The notes: generated by a model from the sequence alone, not told the origin. DNA of 43,803 bases from Vibrio thalassae (GCF_900089835.1 NZ_OANU01000041.1:1-43803), one strand, 5' to 3'. Shown: positions 1-8,078, counted from the first letter of the stretch. Translations and numbers: made by a program.

Positions 1-174
1 GTGACCCCAGTTCAACGCCATAATGGAGAGGATAGTACCATCTTAGCTAAGCGCAAAGAGCTTTATAAACAAGCGAGAGCAGCCAACCCACAGCGGTGGT
101 CAAACGAATCTAGAAACTGGGATGAAGTTGGTGAAGTTAAGCTAAATCCTGAAAGGCAGAAAGAAGCTGCTTAA
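1..174 (+). pseudogene. IS3-family transposase OrfB, C-terminal fragment cut by window edge
   Basis: Frame 1 is open from the first base to a TAA at 172-174 and gives 57 residues. They match the typical C-terminus of IS3-family integrase-core transposases: TPVQRHNGED near the start, then ILAKRKELY, then NPQRWS...RNW and a final LNPER block. The catalytic DDE domain would lie upstream of the window, so I cannot tell whether the element is complete. The element's right end probably lies shortly after the stop, in the stretch ending near 208. The next genes are the distal part of an ABC importer operon, so the element seems to have landed in that operon. Family recognition rests on remembered C-terminal motifs. 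Confidence 0.8.
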
Positions 175-208
175 AAAATTAAAGGCGACAACTACCTTGA
201 AAAACGCC

Positions 209-253
209 GTCAATCAGTGGCTATTGTCGAGGAGTTATCATGCATCGAAATAG
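209..253 (+). pseudogene. Possible 3' remnant of the upstream ABC permease gene
   Basis: After the presumed IS3 end, one frame reads AVNQWLLSRSYHASK and stops at TAG 251-253. It overlaps the start of the following permease by 14 bases. Short overlaps are normal between consecutive permease genes of importer operons, and a Trp/Leu/Arg-rich tail resembles the cytoplasmic end of a permease's last membrane helix. It may therefore be the tail of the missing first permease, cut off by the insertion. The stretch is very short, so chance is a real alternative. Confidence 0.3.
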
Positions 254-1046
254 TAATGTGAGCGTTTACTATCACAAAACCGTGGTCTACGGAATTGTTG
301 GTATCATGCTGATTCCAATCGTCGCTACTTTGGTTTACTCGTTGTCGTCAAGTTGGGGGGCGACCATATTGCCAGATGGATTTACCTTAAATTGGTATGT
401 TCAGCTACTAACGGATTCTCGCTTTCTCGCCGCCTTTGGGCGTTCATTGCTGGTGTGCTTCGCGGCGCTTGCACTTAGCGTGGTATTAATTCTTCCAGCG
501 ATCTTTGTGGTGTTTTATTACTTTCCGAAGCTCGACAAGCTAATGAATGTACTGATTTTGCTGCCATTTGCGGTACCTCCTGTGGTGTCATCGGTAGGTT
601 TGCTTCAAATCTACGCCGATAGCGCCATTCCTTTGGTTGGGACGCCTTGGATTCTTGTCGGAACCTATTTCACCATCGCGCTGCCTTTTATGTATCGAGC
701 AATCTCCAACAGCTTTGAGGCCATTAACCTCAACGATTTGATGGACGCGGCGCACCTGCTTGGAGCGAGCACTACAAAAGCATTTCTCTTGATCATCGTT
801 CCGAATTTGAAGAAAGGATTGCTGGCGTCGTTATTTCTATCGTTCTCGTTTTTACTCGGTGAATTTGTGTTCGCCAATATTCTGGTGGGAACTCGCTACG
901 AAACACTACAAATCTATCTTTACAACATGCGTCAAACCAGTGGTCACTTCACCTCGGCATTAGTGATCACTTACTTTTTCTTTATCTTCCTACTGACGTG
1001 GCTTGCCAGCCGTTTTAGCAGTAATCAACAGAAGGGCAAATCATGA
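240..1046 (+). CDS. ABC transporter permease (PotC/FbpB/PhnV-like)
   Basis: This 268-residue inner-membrane permease has about six hydrophobic segments, at roughly residues 15-37, 65-90, 100-125, 135-155, 190-215 and 238-258. The EAA loop that contacts the ATPase is visible around residues 167-187 (DAAHLLGAS...IIVPNLKKG). The start at 240 follows a GGAG ribosome-binding sequence at 231-234. It overlaps the downstream ATPase by four bases (ATGA), so the two are translationally coupled. The family imports polyamines, iron, 2-aminoethylphosphonate or similar small charged solutes. The substrate cannot be read here because the binding protein and first permease are absent from the window. Confidence 0.88.
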   Translation: MHRNSNVSVYYHKTVVYGIVGIMLIPIVATLVYSLSSSWGATILPDGFTLNWYVQLLTDSRFLAAFGRSLLVCFAALALSVVLILPAIFVVFYYFPKLDKLMNVLILLPFAVPPVVSSVGLLQIYADSAIPLVGTPWILVGTYFTIALPFMYRAISNSFEAINLNDLMDAAHLLGASTTKAFLLIIVPNLKKGLLASLFLSFSFLLGEFVFANILVGTRYETLQIYLYNMRQTSGHFTSALVITYFFFIFLLTWLASRFSSNQQKGKS

Positions 1047-2071
1047 GTTACGTATCCGTCAATCAGCTTACCAAACGATTTGGCAGCAACACGGTATTTG
1101 AAGACATCGAATTTACCATCCAGAAAGGTGAGTTTATTACCTTACTTGGCCCCAGCGGTTGTGGTAAGTCGACATTGCTACGCAGTCTAGCAGGTCTGAA
1201 TCCAGTTGAAGGTGGGCAGATCATTGTCGATGGAGTAGATATTACCCATACCGCACCTCAGCAGCGTGGTATCGGCATGGTGTTTCAGTCCTATGCTCTG
1301 TTTCCGAATATGACGGTGGCGGGCAATATCGCTTTTGGACTTAAGATGCAAAGTTTGGGTAAAGCCGAAATACAGCGTGAAGTTGCAAACGTCGTCGAGC
1401 TGGTGGAACTGCAGGGTAAAGAAAACCACTATCCACATCAGCTGTCTGGCGGTCAAAGACAGCGTGTGGCATTGGCTCGTGCTCTGGTCGTCAAACCAAG
1501 AATTCTCTTGTTGGATGAACCTCTGTCTGCGCTGGATGCCAAAATTCGTAAGAACCTTAGGCAACAAATCCGCTCCATTCAAAAAGAGCTTAATCTCACC
1601 ACTATCTTTGTCACTCATGATCAAGAGGAAGCGATGATTATGTCAGACCGGATTTTCTTGATGAATAAGGGCGAGATTGTACAGCAAGGTGCACCCGAAG
1701 CCATCTATACCCATCCAGCCAATGAGTTCGTCGCAGGTTTTATGGGGCATTACAATTTGGTGGCAGCAGATAAAGCAAAATCGTTATTTGATATGGACGT
1801 GAACTCGAAAGTCGCGATTCGTCCGGAGTCTATTTATGTCAAAGAACAAGGACGCGAGTGCGCTAGCCATATCTCTGCGCCGCGAACGGGCGTGATTAAA
1901 AACCATCAGTTACTTGGTAATGTTATTCGCTATCAAGTCGACGTGGATGACTGTGAGTTGACGGTGGATCTTCTTAACCGCTCTTCGGAGCGGTTACTCG
2001 CAACAGGCAGCCAATTAGAACTGCTATTTAACCTTAACGAAATTCAACCTGTGAGAGCCGAAAATGTCTAA
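1043..2071 (+). CDS. ABC importer ATP-binding protein (PotA/FbpC/PhnT-like)
   Basis: This 342-residue ATPase powers the adjacent permease. Walker A (GPSGCGKST) is at residues 36-44, followed by a Q-loop (MVFQSYALFPNM), the signature LSGGQRQRVALARAL, Walker B ILLLDEPLSALD, and the H-loop FVTHDQEEA. About 100 C-terminal residues form a TOBE-like extension, as in PotA, FbpC and PhnT. It starts inside the permease gene and overlaps the HAD phosphatase gene by eight bases, so the three genes form one tight operon. All catalytic motifs look intact, but without the binding-protein gene in the window the transporter may not work. Confidence 0.92.
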   Translation: MSYVSVNQLTKRFGSNTVFEDIEFTIQKGEFITLLGPSGCGKSTLLRSLAGLNPVEGGQIIVDGVDITHTAPQQRGIGMVFQSYALFPNMTVAGNIAFGLKMQSLGKAEIQREVANVVELVELQGKENHYPHQLSGGQRQRVALARALVVKPRILLLDEPLSALDAKIRKNLRQQIRSIQKELNLTTIFVTHDQEEAMIMSDRIFLMNKGEIVQQGAPEAIYTHPANEFVAGFMGHYNLVAADKAKSLFDMDVNSKVAIRPESIYVKEQGRECASHISAPRTGVIKNHQLLGNVIRYQVDVDDCELTVDLLNRSSERLLATGSQLELLFNLNEIQPVRAENV

Positions 2072-2726
2072 ACCTCTATACGTATTCGACATGGATGAAA
2101 CCTTGTTTGATGCTGACTGCGCCGTGCTGTGGAATGAGTTTTTGGTAGAGCAAGGCATTGCCATGCAACCTGACTTTCTTGAACAAGATAAACGGCTAAT
2201 GGCGTTGTATGCGGACGGAAAGATGGATATGGAAGATTACCTTGAGTTCTCCATTGCACCTTTGACCCACGCTCCTACTGAAAGAGTACAGCAATGGGTA
2301 GAACAGTGCATCGATGAAAAAATCCTGTCCCGCCTGTTTCCACAAGCGCGGGCTTTGCTTGCAGATCTAAAGCGTGACGATATCCATACTATCATTATAT
2401 CCGCCTCTGTCAGCTTTCTAGTTGAAGCGATCGCTAAGCGTCTTGGGATTAATGTGGCGATGGGTATTGATTTAGAACTCGAACAGAACAGTTTCACCGC
2501 CAAGATAAAAGGCATTGCGACCTATCGAGAGGGCAAAGTAGCAAAACTCGCACAATGGTTATCTGAGCAAGATAACAGCTATACCGAGATTCATTTTTAT
2601 ACCGACTCCATTAACGATCGACCTTTGTGCGAGTTTGCTGATTACGCTTATTTGGTCAATCCATGTCCAGCACTAAAAGCATTAGGTGAAAAGCAAGGAT
2701 GGAAGCAACTCAAGTGGTCACTTTAG
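2064..2726 (+). CDS. HAD superfamily IB phosphatase
   Basis: This 220-residue protein resembles phosphoserine phosphatases. The nucleophile/acid motif DMDET starts at residue 9 (VFDMDETLFD), motif II is in IIISASVSF, and the acidic motif is in YTDSINDRPL near the C-terminus. An alpha-helical cap lies between. HAD-IB enzymes hydrolyse phosphate monoesters of small metabolites. Its overlap with the ABC ATPase suggests it dephosphorylates the imported compound or a product of it, which would favour a phosphorylated or phosphonate-like substrate. That link is inference. The gene ends just before a strong hairpin shared with the convergent dedA gene. Confidence 0.85.
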   Translation: MSKPLYVFDMDETLFDADCAVLWNEFLVEQGIAMQPDFLEQDKRLMALYADGKMDMEDYLEFSIAPLTHAPTERVQQWVEQCIDEKILSRLFPQARALLADLKRDDIHTIIISASVSFLVEAIAKRLGINVAMGIDLELEQNSFTAKIKGIATYREGKVAKLAQWLSEQDNSYTEIHFYTDSINDRPLCEFADYAYLVNPCPALKALGEKQGWKQLKWSL

Positions 2727-2752
2727 TGTCCCTGCCTTGATACTAGAAATCC

Positions 2753-2782
2753 GCCGCTGCTATCTAAGCCAATAGCAGCGGC
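2753..2782. terminator. Hairpin between convergent HAD and dedA genes
   Basis: A perfect 11-bp inverted repeat (GCCGCTGCTAT and its complement) surrounds an 8-base loop. It lies between two convergent stop codons, so it probably ends transcription from both sides. Neither side has a long T-run, so it is not a textbook intrinsic terminator. Confidence 0.6.
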
Positions 2783-2797
2783 ATCATGGCGCTATTC

Positions 2798-3451
2798 TTA
2801 AGTGGCGATATTGTTTTTGCTAGAGCGTAAGTAGCGGTACAACAAACCAACAATCGCTCCCGCCATTAGGCACAAGCTGACTATCACCAACGATTTAGAA
2901 AGTAGTTCTTGGTAGTCATTAAGTCTTGGATGAATCATCAACCATTTACCAGAGAGCATAAGGATCAAGCACCAAATAACAGAACTGCTCATGCTGATAA
3001 ATAGAGTTCGCATGAAATTCAGCTTCGATAATCCCATAAGCATCGGTGTCAGGACTCTCACAAATGGGATAAATCTGGAGATGAATAAAGATAAGAACCC
3101 ATAGCGACTCAGCAAGCGTTTGGCCTTAGGGAGTGAGTCATTCGGTAACACGCGGTGCAAAAAAGGCACAAGCCGAGTTTGGTTTAAAACTCGTCCTTGA
3201 ATATAGGCATTAATGCTTCCCAATGACGCGGCTAAACAGAGTGCTCCAGCTGCGGGATAAAACTCCAAAATTCCTACTCCAACTAATCCGCCGACAAACA
3301 GTACTAGACTGTCTCCCGGCAGTGGTAAGAAAACGAAGCTGGATTCAAGTAATAAAATAAACGCAAGCAACAAGAGAAAGCTATTGAGTGAGCTTACTTG
3401 AGCCAGAGTGTCGAAATCATGGTGCCAAATAGCAACGAATATTTCTTGCAT
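2798..3451 (-). CDS. DedA family membrane protein
   Basis: This 217-residue polytopic inner-membrane protein has the DedA/VTT signature: LPLPGDSLVLFVGGL near residues 42-56 and the re-entrant-loop motif SLFISRFIPFVRVLTPMLMG near residues 120-139. DedA proteins are linked to lipid-carrier recycling and to maintaining the proton motive force. The gene begins 31 bases after chaA and is the last of an apparent five-gene minus-strand operon led by vemP. That places it with ion and proton-gradient functions, although an internal promoter cannot be excluded. Confidence 0.88.
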   Translation of the reverse strand: MQEIFVAIWHHDFDTLAQVSSLNSFLLLLAFILLLESSFVFLPLPGDSLVLFVGGLVGVGILEFYPAAGALCLAASLGSINAYIQGRVLNQTRLVPFLHRVLPNDSLPKAKRLLSRYGFLSLFISRFIPFVRVLTPMLMGLSKLNFMRTLFISMSSSVIWCLILMLSGKWLMIHPRLNDYQELLSKSLVIVSLCLMAGAIVGLLYRYLRSSKNNIAT

Positions 3452-3482
3452 GATAAAAAGCCTTATTGGTCAGTTAAGTACA

Positions 3483-4574
3483 TCACTCAAACATCAAGAT
3501 GATGTAAGCAAAGAACAAAATGAGGTGGGCCATGCCGTTTAAGGAGTTGGTTCTGCCACTACTAAAGCTGACGGCGGTCATCATAAGTGTGGTCGCGAGC
3601 AAGACCATTTCAGCGGGTGCCAAGCCCAGTTGAACAGGTTGCTGTATGACCTCAGATATCAGAAGGACAGCCGGTACGGTGAGTGCGATAGTTGCCAGTA
3701 CGGAGCCAAAGAACAAGTTCATCGCGCGCTGCAGTTGATTGTTTAAAGCGGCTTTAACAGCCCCGACCGCTTCAGGCGCAAGAATCAAGATGGCTACTAT
3801 CAAGCCTCCCAGTGCTGGTGGGGCGCCAAGTAAGCTAACAGTGCCATCGATAGGGATAGCCAAGCTTTTAGCTAGCAGAATCACCACGACTAAATAACCT
3901 ATAAGTAACAGTGAATGGTAAAAGTTACTCTCGAGAGGACCGTGAAAATCGTGGTTATCTTGGTGGCCCTCATCCATAAAAAAATGGGTGTGGCTGCGTG
4001 TCTGAATAAACAGAAACACGCTATACAACACCACTGAAGCTAAAACTAGCGTGATAGTGAGTGCCTTAGACATTGCCCCTGATTCCGTGACGCTGGTGAA
4101 ATTAGGTAACACCAAACACAGCAACGATAAAGGAATGATGGCGACGAGGTAAGATTTCAAACCATCAAGGTTGTACTTCTGTGTGTGGTATTTTAGCCCA
4201 CCGATGAGTAACGTAATACCGACTAAACCATTGAGCACGGCCATCACAACTGCAAACATAGTATCTCTTGCCAAAACGGAATTGGTTTCTCCCGTCAACA
4301 TGACAGAAGAAATCATCACTACTTCCAAGAGGATGACTGAGAGGGTCAGAATTAATGTTCCATAAGGGTCACCTAACTTGATGGCTAAAGCATCAGAATG
4401 ACGAACCACGGCAAATATTGAAGCCATGACCACTGCGAACAGAGCCGTGGTAAGTACCATACCGATAGTTGAGCTCATTTGAGCCTGCAAGATACTGTCA
4501 CCAGCAAATTTAAACAATACAACGGTAATGATGCCAAGTAGCAGTACGAATTCCTGCTTCAAGAACTGCGTCAT
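3483..4574 (-). CDS. chaA: Calcium/cation-proton antiporter ChaA
   Basis: This 363-residue protein is close to the length of E. coli ChaA (about 366). It has about eleven hydrophobic segments and the two CaCA-type repeats, including a GDPYGTLILTLSVILLEV-type stretch near residues 68-85 and APEAVGAVKAALN near residues 267-279. A His/Asp-rich loop (HFFMDEGHQDNHDFHG) lies in the middle. ChaA exports Ca2+, Na+ or K+ in exchange for protons. Its ATG overlaps the secF2 stop codon (ATGA at 4571-4574), so it is translationally coupled to the low-sodium Sec factor genes. That is an unusual and suggestive pairing. Confidence 0.93.
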   Translation of the reverse strand: MTQFLKQEFVLLLGIITVVLFKFAGDSILQAQMSSTIGMVLTTALFAVVMASIFAVVRHSDALAIKLGDPYGTLILTLSVILLEVVMISSVMLTGETNSVLARDTMFAVVMAVLNGLVGITLLIGGLKYHTQKYNLDGLKSYLVAIIPLSLLCLVLPNFTSVTESGAMSKALTITLVLASVVLYSVFLFIQTRSHTHFFMDEGHQDNHDFHGPLESNFYHSLLLIGYLVVVILLAKSLAIPIDGTVSLLGAPPALGGLIVAILILAPEAVGAVKAALNNQLQRAMNLFFGSVLATIALTVPAVLLISEVIQQPVQLGLAPAEMVLLATTLMMTAVSFSSGRTNSLNGMAHLILFFAYIILMFE

Positions 4575-5473
4575 GGCATTGCCTCCTCTTGCTTCGGTGT
4601 TGCCACTCTGTAGTGTTCAGGTCGGACACCCATCATTTGAGGTAAGGTGACTCCAAGTGAAATTGACGACCATGTCCCACAGGCAATACCCACACACAAT
4701 GCAATCGCGAAGCCTTCTAACGCAGGTCCTCCTAGCAACCACAAACTAGAAACGGTTACCAATGTGGTGCCTGAGGTAATAAGAGTTCTCGAGAAAGTGG
4801 CACGTACCGAGTTATTGATAAGTGTATCTGCTGACTCGTTTGGCTTTGCTTTGAATAGCTCGCGGGCTCTGTCAGCGATAATGATGGAGTCATTCAAAGA
4901 GTAACCAAGCACTGCAAGTACAGCGGCGAGTATGGTGAGATTGAACTCCATCTGGGTGATGGCAAACAGACCGAGTACGATAACAATGTCGTGAACCAGC
5001 GCCACTAATGCGCCTAGAGCGAGCCGCCATTCAAAGCGGTAGCTTAGATAAAGCATGGTCAACACAAAACAAGCTAGTATTGCCACGCCACCTTGTTCAA
5101 CCATATCTTGGCCTACTTGAGGGCCTACCATGCTGCTGTTTAGGATCTCTACGGATGTGCTGATGGACTCTAATGCTGGAGTTAAGGACAACACCACATC
5201 ATCGAGTTGGTTATAGCGTAAGATCCAACGGCCGGGCTCTGTCGAGCTAACCACTTGGACATCTTGCATCAAGGCGTTATCAAGTGACGCTTTTAGCTCC
5301 GTTGCGACAATCGATGCGTCTAAGCGTACTTCAGCCACGAGACCGCCAGTAAAATCCAACCCCCAGTTAAAACCTTTAAAACTGATAAAAGCGACGGCTA
5401 AAGCAAAAAGCAGCGCAGAAATCGCCGACATGCTAAAGCGAACTCGGCTAAGAGAATGTTGTGAAAGAGTCAT
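4571..5473 (-). CDS. secF: Protein-export membrane protein SecF (second-copy SecF2 type)
   Basis: This 300-residue protein has the SecF pattern: an N-terminal membrane helix, the motif GWGLDFTGGLVAEVR near residues 31-45, and a C-terminal block of five helices with YSLNDSIIIADR near residues 190-201. With SecD it uses an ion gradient to pull translocating proteins into the periplasm. It starts two bases after secD2. Vibrio species carry two secDF sets, and the one downstream of vemP is SecDF2, reported in V. alginolyticus to work when sodium is scarce. Assignment to SecF2 rests on the vemP neighbour. Confidence 0.93.
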   Translation of the reverse strand: MTLSQHSLSRVRFSMSAISALLFALAVAFISFKGFNWGLDFTGGLVAEVRLDASIVATELKASLDNALMQDVQVVSSTEPGRWILRYNQLDDVVLSLTPALESISTSVEILNSSMVGPQVGQDMVEQGGVAILACFVLTMLYLSYRFEWRLALGALVALVHDIVIVLGLFAITQMEFNLTILAAVLAVLGYSLNDSIIIADRARELFKAKPNESADTLINNSVRATFSRTLITSGTTLVTVSSLWLLGGPALEGFAIALCVGIACGTWSSISLGVTLPQMMGVRPEHYRVATPKQEEAMP

Positions 5474-5475
5474 AT

Positions 5476-7263
5476 CTAAATCCTCACTTCTCGGCGCTGA
5501 TCACGCCCCCAAACAAGATTGATGATGGCGCGCGATAAGAACACGCCGGTAAACATACTGGTTAATAGACCAAGCCCTAGTGTGATGGCAAAGCCCTGAA
5601 CGGGACCATTACCAATGGCATACAGTGCAATGGCGACAATCATGGTGGTGAGGTTGGCGTCGAAAATAGAACGAAAGGCACTGCTAAACCCTTTTTCAAT
5701 GCTCTGAGCTAGCGTTCGCCCTTCGCGCATTTTGTCTTTGATGCGTTCAAAAATGAGTACATTGGCATCCACTGCCATACCGACGGTCAGCACCATACCT
5801 GCAATACCAGGTAAGGTAAGTACAGCTCCGGGAAGCAGCGCAATTAACCCAAATAAGCTCATCATGTTGGCGAGCAAGGCAACATTTGCGACCCAGCCTA
5901 AGCGTCGATACCAAAGTGCAATGAAAGTTAGTGTTAGGCCTAATCCTAGCGCTAACGCAGCAAAGCCATTTTTGACGTTTTCAGCACCCAGTGAAGGACC
6001 GATGGTTCGTTCCTCAATAATGGTAACTGGGGCTGTGAGTGAACCAGCCCTTAGTAAAAGTGCTAGCTCTTGTGCGTCTTGCATGCTGCCAACACCGGTA
6101 ATACGAAAACGGCTACCCAACTGTGACTGAATGGTGGCAATACTGATCACCTTACTGAGCTGTTCGCTATTGCCCGCAGCATTGCGGCTGTACTCGCTGT
6201 AGACCGTCGCCATCGGGTTACCAATATTGCTTCGGGTAAACTGAGACATTTTTCGGCCACCCGATGTATCGAGCGAAATGTTAACTTCAGCGGTTCCCAT
6301 ATCACCGACACCCGCGCGCGCATCGATAATATGCTCTCCGCCAAGAATGGCGCGGCGCTCCAAATTAACTGGGATTCCGTCATTGTCTGGTAGAACTTGG
6401 GTGCGGTTTCCTCGACCATCTGTGACTGCATGAAAGGCTAACGAAGCTGTTGCACCGATAACGTCTTTAGCCGCTGCAGGATCCTGAACTCCGGGTAATT
6501 CTATGCGAATGCGATTCTCGCCTTGTCGTTGTACCGAGGCTTCGGTAATGCCAAGCTCGGCAATACGCTCTCGCATGATCTGCAAGTTTTGCTGAACCGT
6601 CAGGTTGCGCAGAGTGCTTTTCTCTTCATCTGTCAATGAGAGGCGAATCGTGTTGTCTTGGATTGACGTGTGCCAGTTAGGAAACTGCTGACGTAAAAAG
6701 GCTCGTGCTTCTGCGGTAGAAGTTCCACCAAACAAATTGAGCTGAACGCTATCGCCCGTGATTCGACCTCGGCTAGTTCGAAACTCCGAAGAGAACTCAT
6801 CGATAACCATTTGTCGGTGTGCTTGATAGACGGGCTCCATATCGACTTCCAATAAAAATTGGACGCCGCCTCTCAAATCAAGGCCCAGAGCGATAGGCGA
6901 AAAACCTGATTTTAGTAACCATTGAGGCGCTGCTGGCTCCATCGCTAGTGCGACGGTTGTGGATTCATCTAAGTGCTGTTTTAGCAGTGTTTGCGCTGCA
7001 GCTTGTTGTTTGGGGCTATTTAGAATCACGATGGTTTTATCACCATCTTGTTCAATGCTAGTGGGGGTGATGTTGGCATGTTCAAGGTATTGAGCGATTT
7101 GACTCGCATCAGAAATTTGCCCTCGATGGTTAATATGAAGGGCGGCATTTTCACCATACAAAGAAGGTAGAGCACTTAACAGCATGACGAGCAAGCTGAA
7201 TATAAGTACCACGTACTTCCACTTGGCGTAGCGGTTGATTGGTTGACGTGATGGTTTTTTCAC
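5476..7263 (-). CDS. secD: Protein-export membrane protein SecD (second-copy SecD2 type)
   Basis: This 595-residue protein has an N-terminal membrane helix (about residues 16-34), the motif LGLDLRGGVQFLLEV near residues 127-141, a large periplasmic P1 region, and a C-terminal membrane domain with VGMAVDANVLIFERIKDK and SAFRSIFDANLTT. The start codon is GTG (7261-7263), preceded by an AGAGAG Shine-Dalgarno. That Shine-Dalgarno can pair with the vemP stop region, which fits translation held off until a VemP-stalled ribosome opens it. The gene lies 171 bases downstream of vemP. Confidence 0.94.
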   Translation of the reverse strand: MKKPSRQPINRYAKWKYVVLIFSLLVMLLSALPSLYGENAALHINHRGQISDASQIAQYLEHANITPTSIEQDGDKTIVILNSPKQQAAAQTLLKQHLDESTTVALAMEPAAPQWLLKSGFSPIALGLDLRGGVQFLLEVDMEPVYQAHRQMVIDEFSSEFRTSRGRITGDSVQLNLFGGTSTAEARAFLRQQFPNWHTSIQDNTIRLSLTDEEKSTLRNLTVQQNLQIMRERIAELGITEASVQRQGENRIRIELPGVQDPAAAKDVIGATASLAFHAVTDGRGNRTQVLPDNDGIPVNLERRAILGGEHIIDARAGVGDMGTAEVNISLDTSGGRKMSQFTRSNIGNPMATVYSEYSRNAAGNSEQLSKVISIATIQSQLGSRFRITGVGSMQDAQELALLLRAGSLTAPVTIIEERTIGPSLGAENVKNGFAALALGLGLTLTFIALWYRRLGWVANVALLANMMSLFGLIALLPGAVLTLPGIAGMVLTVGMAVDANVLIFERIKDKMREGRTLAQSIEKGFSSAFRSIFDANLTTMIVAIALYAIGNGPVQGFAITLGLGLLTSMFTGVFLSRAIINLVWGRDQRREVRI

Positions 7264-7268
7264 AATGA

Positions 7269-7436
7269 AACTCTCTAAAACGGATCAAAATGAGCGCCTG
7301 GTCATCATGAAAGAGACGAAAGCCGTAACCAAATCAGTCTGTGAAGACATTTATTTCAGTCATCAGCAAGTCGCTGCTCTCAATGTGCTGCGCGTGTTGA
7401 AGCGTTCAGGTAGTCCTGAACTTGGTCTTGAGAGTT
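7269..7436 (-). promoter_or_regulatory. Candidate anti-Shine-Dalgarno RNA structure between vemP and secD2
   Basis: On the minus-strand RNA, AACTCTC at 7430-7436 (covering the last two bases of the vemP stop codon) is exactly complementary to GAGAGTT at 7269-7275, within the secD2 Shine-Dalgarno. The loop between encloses another perfect hairpin. A ribosome stalled near the end of vemP would cover the first strand and free the secD2 Shine-Dalgarno. This is the control principle known for V. alginolyticus vemP-secDF2. The pairing was found by eye and not folded by program. Confidence 0.55.
7404..7421 (-). promoter_or_regulatory. Perfect 7-bp hairpin just after the vemP stop codon
   Basis: GTTCAGG and CCTGAAC enclose a four-base loop, starting about 14 bases after the vemP stop. 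No T-run follows, so it is unlikely to be a terminator. It may nucleate the larger leader fold or slow RNA decay. Confidence 0.5.
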
Positions 7437-7884
7437 AGTTTGAGTGAGGCTGTCTGTGAGCGTACAAGGTGTTGGCTTCTTTCCAGCCTGCCACTCTTGA
7501 GGGAGCACTTTGTGTGCGGCTCGTCCAATGACGTTGCGGTGGAATAAGTGAAGTGCTTCTTGTGGCGAGCGCCAGCAAGGGAGGTGCTAAGAAGGCAATT
7601 AATAGGTGGTAATCAGGCGTTGCTTTTTGGTCGGCATCCCAACTGTCACTAATGACACGTCTGGATGAAGAAAGAAACAGTGGACCCATGTAATCATTAA
7701 GAATCGACCCACTATCATCTGCTGGGGCATTAAAATCTTCAGATGGCGTCGTTGAAAGGTCGACAGTGATAACAGTATTAGCGAGATTGGAAGTATTGGG
7801 CGCGAGATACTCGTCCGCGCCTACAGTATGTGTGCAAACTGTAATCATAAGCGCTAGGAATAGACGATACCAACGTTTAACCAA
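7435..7884 (-). CDS. vemP: VemP-like secretion-monitoring arrest peptide
   Basis: This 149-residue protein has an N-terminal signal peptide (positive residues, then LFLALMITV, ending near VGA-DE). A poorly conserved middle follows, then a C-terminal RVAGWKEANTLYAHRQPHSN. The GWKExN core matches my memory of the VemP arrest region, and Gln145 lies four codons before the stop, close to the layout in V. alginolyticus (159 residues, arrest at Gln156). In that organism VemP stalls its ribosome unless it is exported, which raises SecDF2 expression. The start codon is TTG (7882-7884) with AAGG upstream; the first internal ATG would remove the signal peptide's charged end. The gene lies directly upstream of secD2. 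Confidence 0.78.
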   Translation of the reverse strand: MVKRWYRLFLALMITVCTHTVGADEYLAPNTSNLANTVITVDLSTTPSEDFNAPADDSGSILNDYMGPLFLSSSRRVISDSWDADQKATPDYHLLIAFLAPPLLALATRSTSLIPPQRHWTSRTQSAPSRVAGWKEANTLYAHRQPHSN

Positions 7885-7928
7885 TGAATAACCTTTACGT
7901 GTAAGCGATGACTTTCTGGTTCGCGGGC

Positions 7929-7934
7929 AGTATA
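7929..7934 (-). promoter_or_regulatory. Candidate -10 box for the vemP operon
   Basis: TATACT on the minus strand lies about 45 bases before the vemP TTG start. No good -35 box is visible at the usual distance. The 194-base gap 7885-8078 otherwise holds only the hairpin at 8034-8073. Confidence 0.3.
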
Positions 7935-8033
7935 CCGGATGCTGGTCATAAAATGGGCGAATAGAAAAGGTAAAAGTGTTAGCAATTGTATCTATTACTG
8001 AAGGGAGCTTTTGGTAGGCTGTTGATTAGTATA

Positions 8034-8073
8034 TTGCCGCAGCGCGATCGGACTGTTGTTTACGCTGCGGCAA
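8034..8073 (-). terminator. Hairpin after the PTS IIA gene
   Basis: A perfect 11-bp inverted repeat (TTGCCGCAGCG / CGCTGCGGCAA) with an 18-base loop starts five bases after the IIA stop codon. The position fits a transcript end or 3' stabiliser for the IIB-IIA unit. There is no clear T-run. Confidence 0.55.
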
Positions 8074-8078
8074 ATTAA

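Noticed and set aside
7265..7438. A 57-codon plus-strand ORF that fills the vemP-secD2 gap
   Set aside because: It starts at an ATG with no ribosome-binding sequence, and the region is better explained as a structured leader on the other strand.
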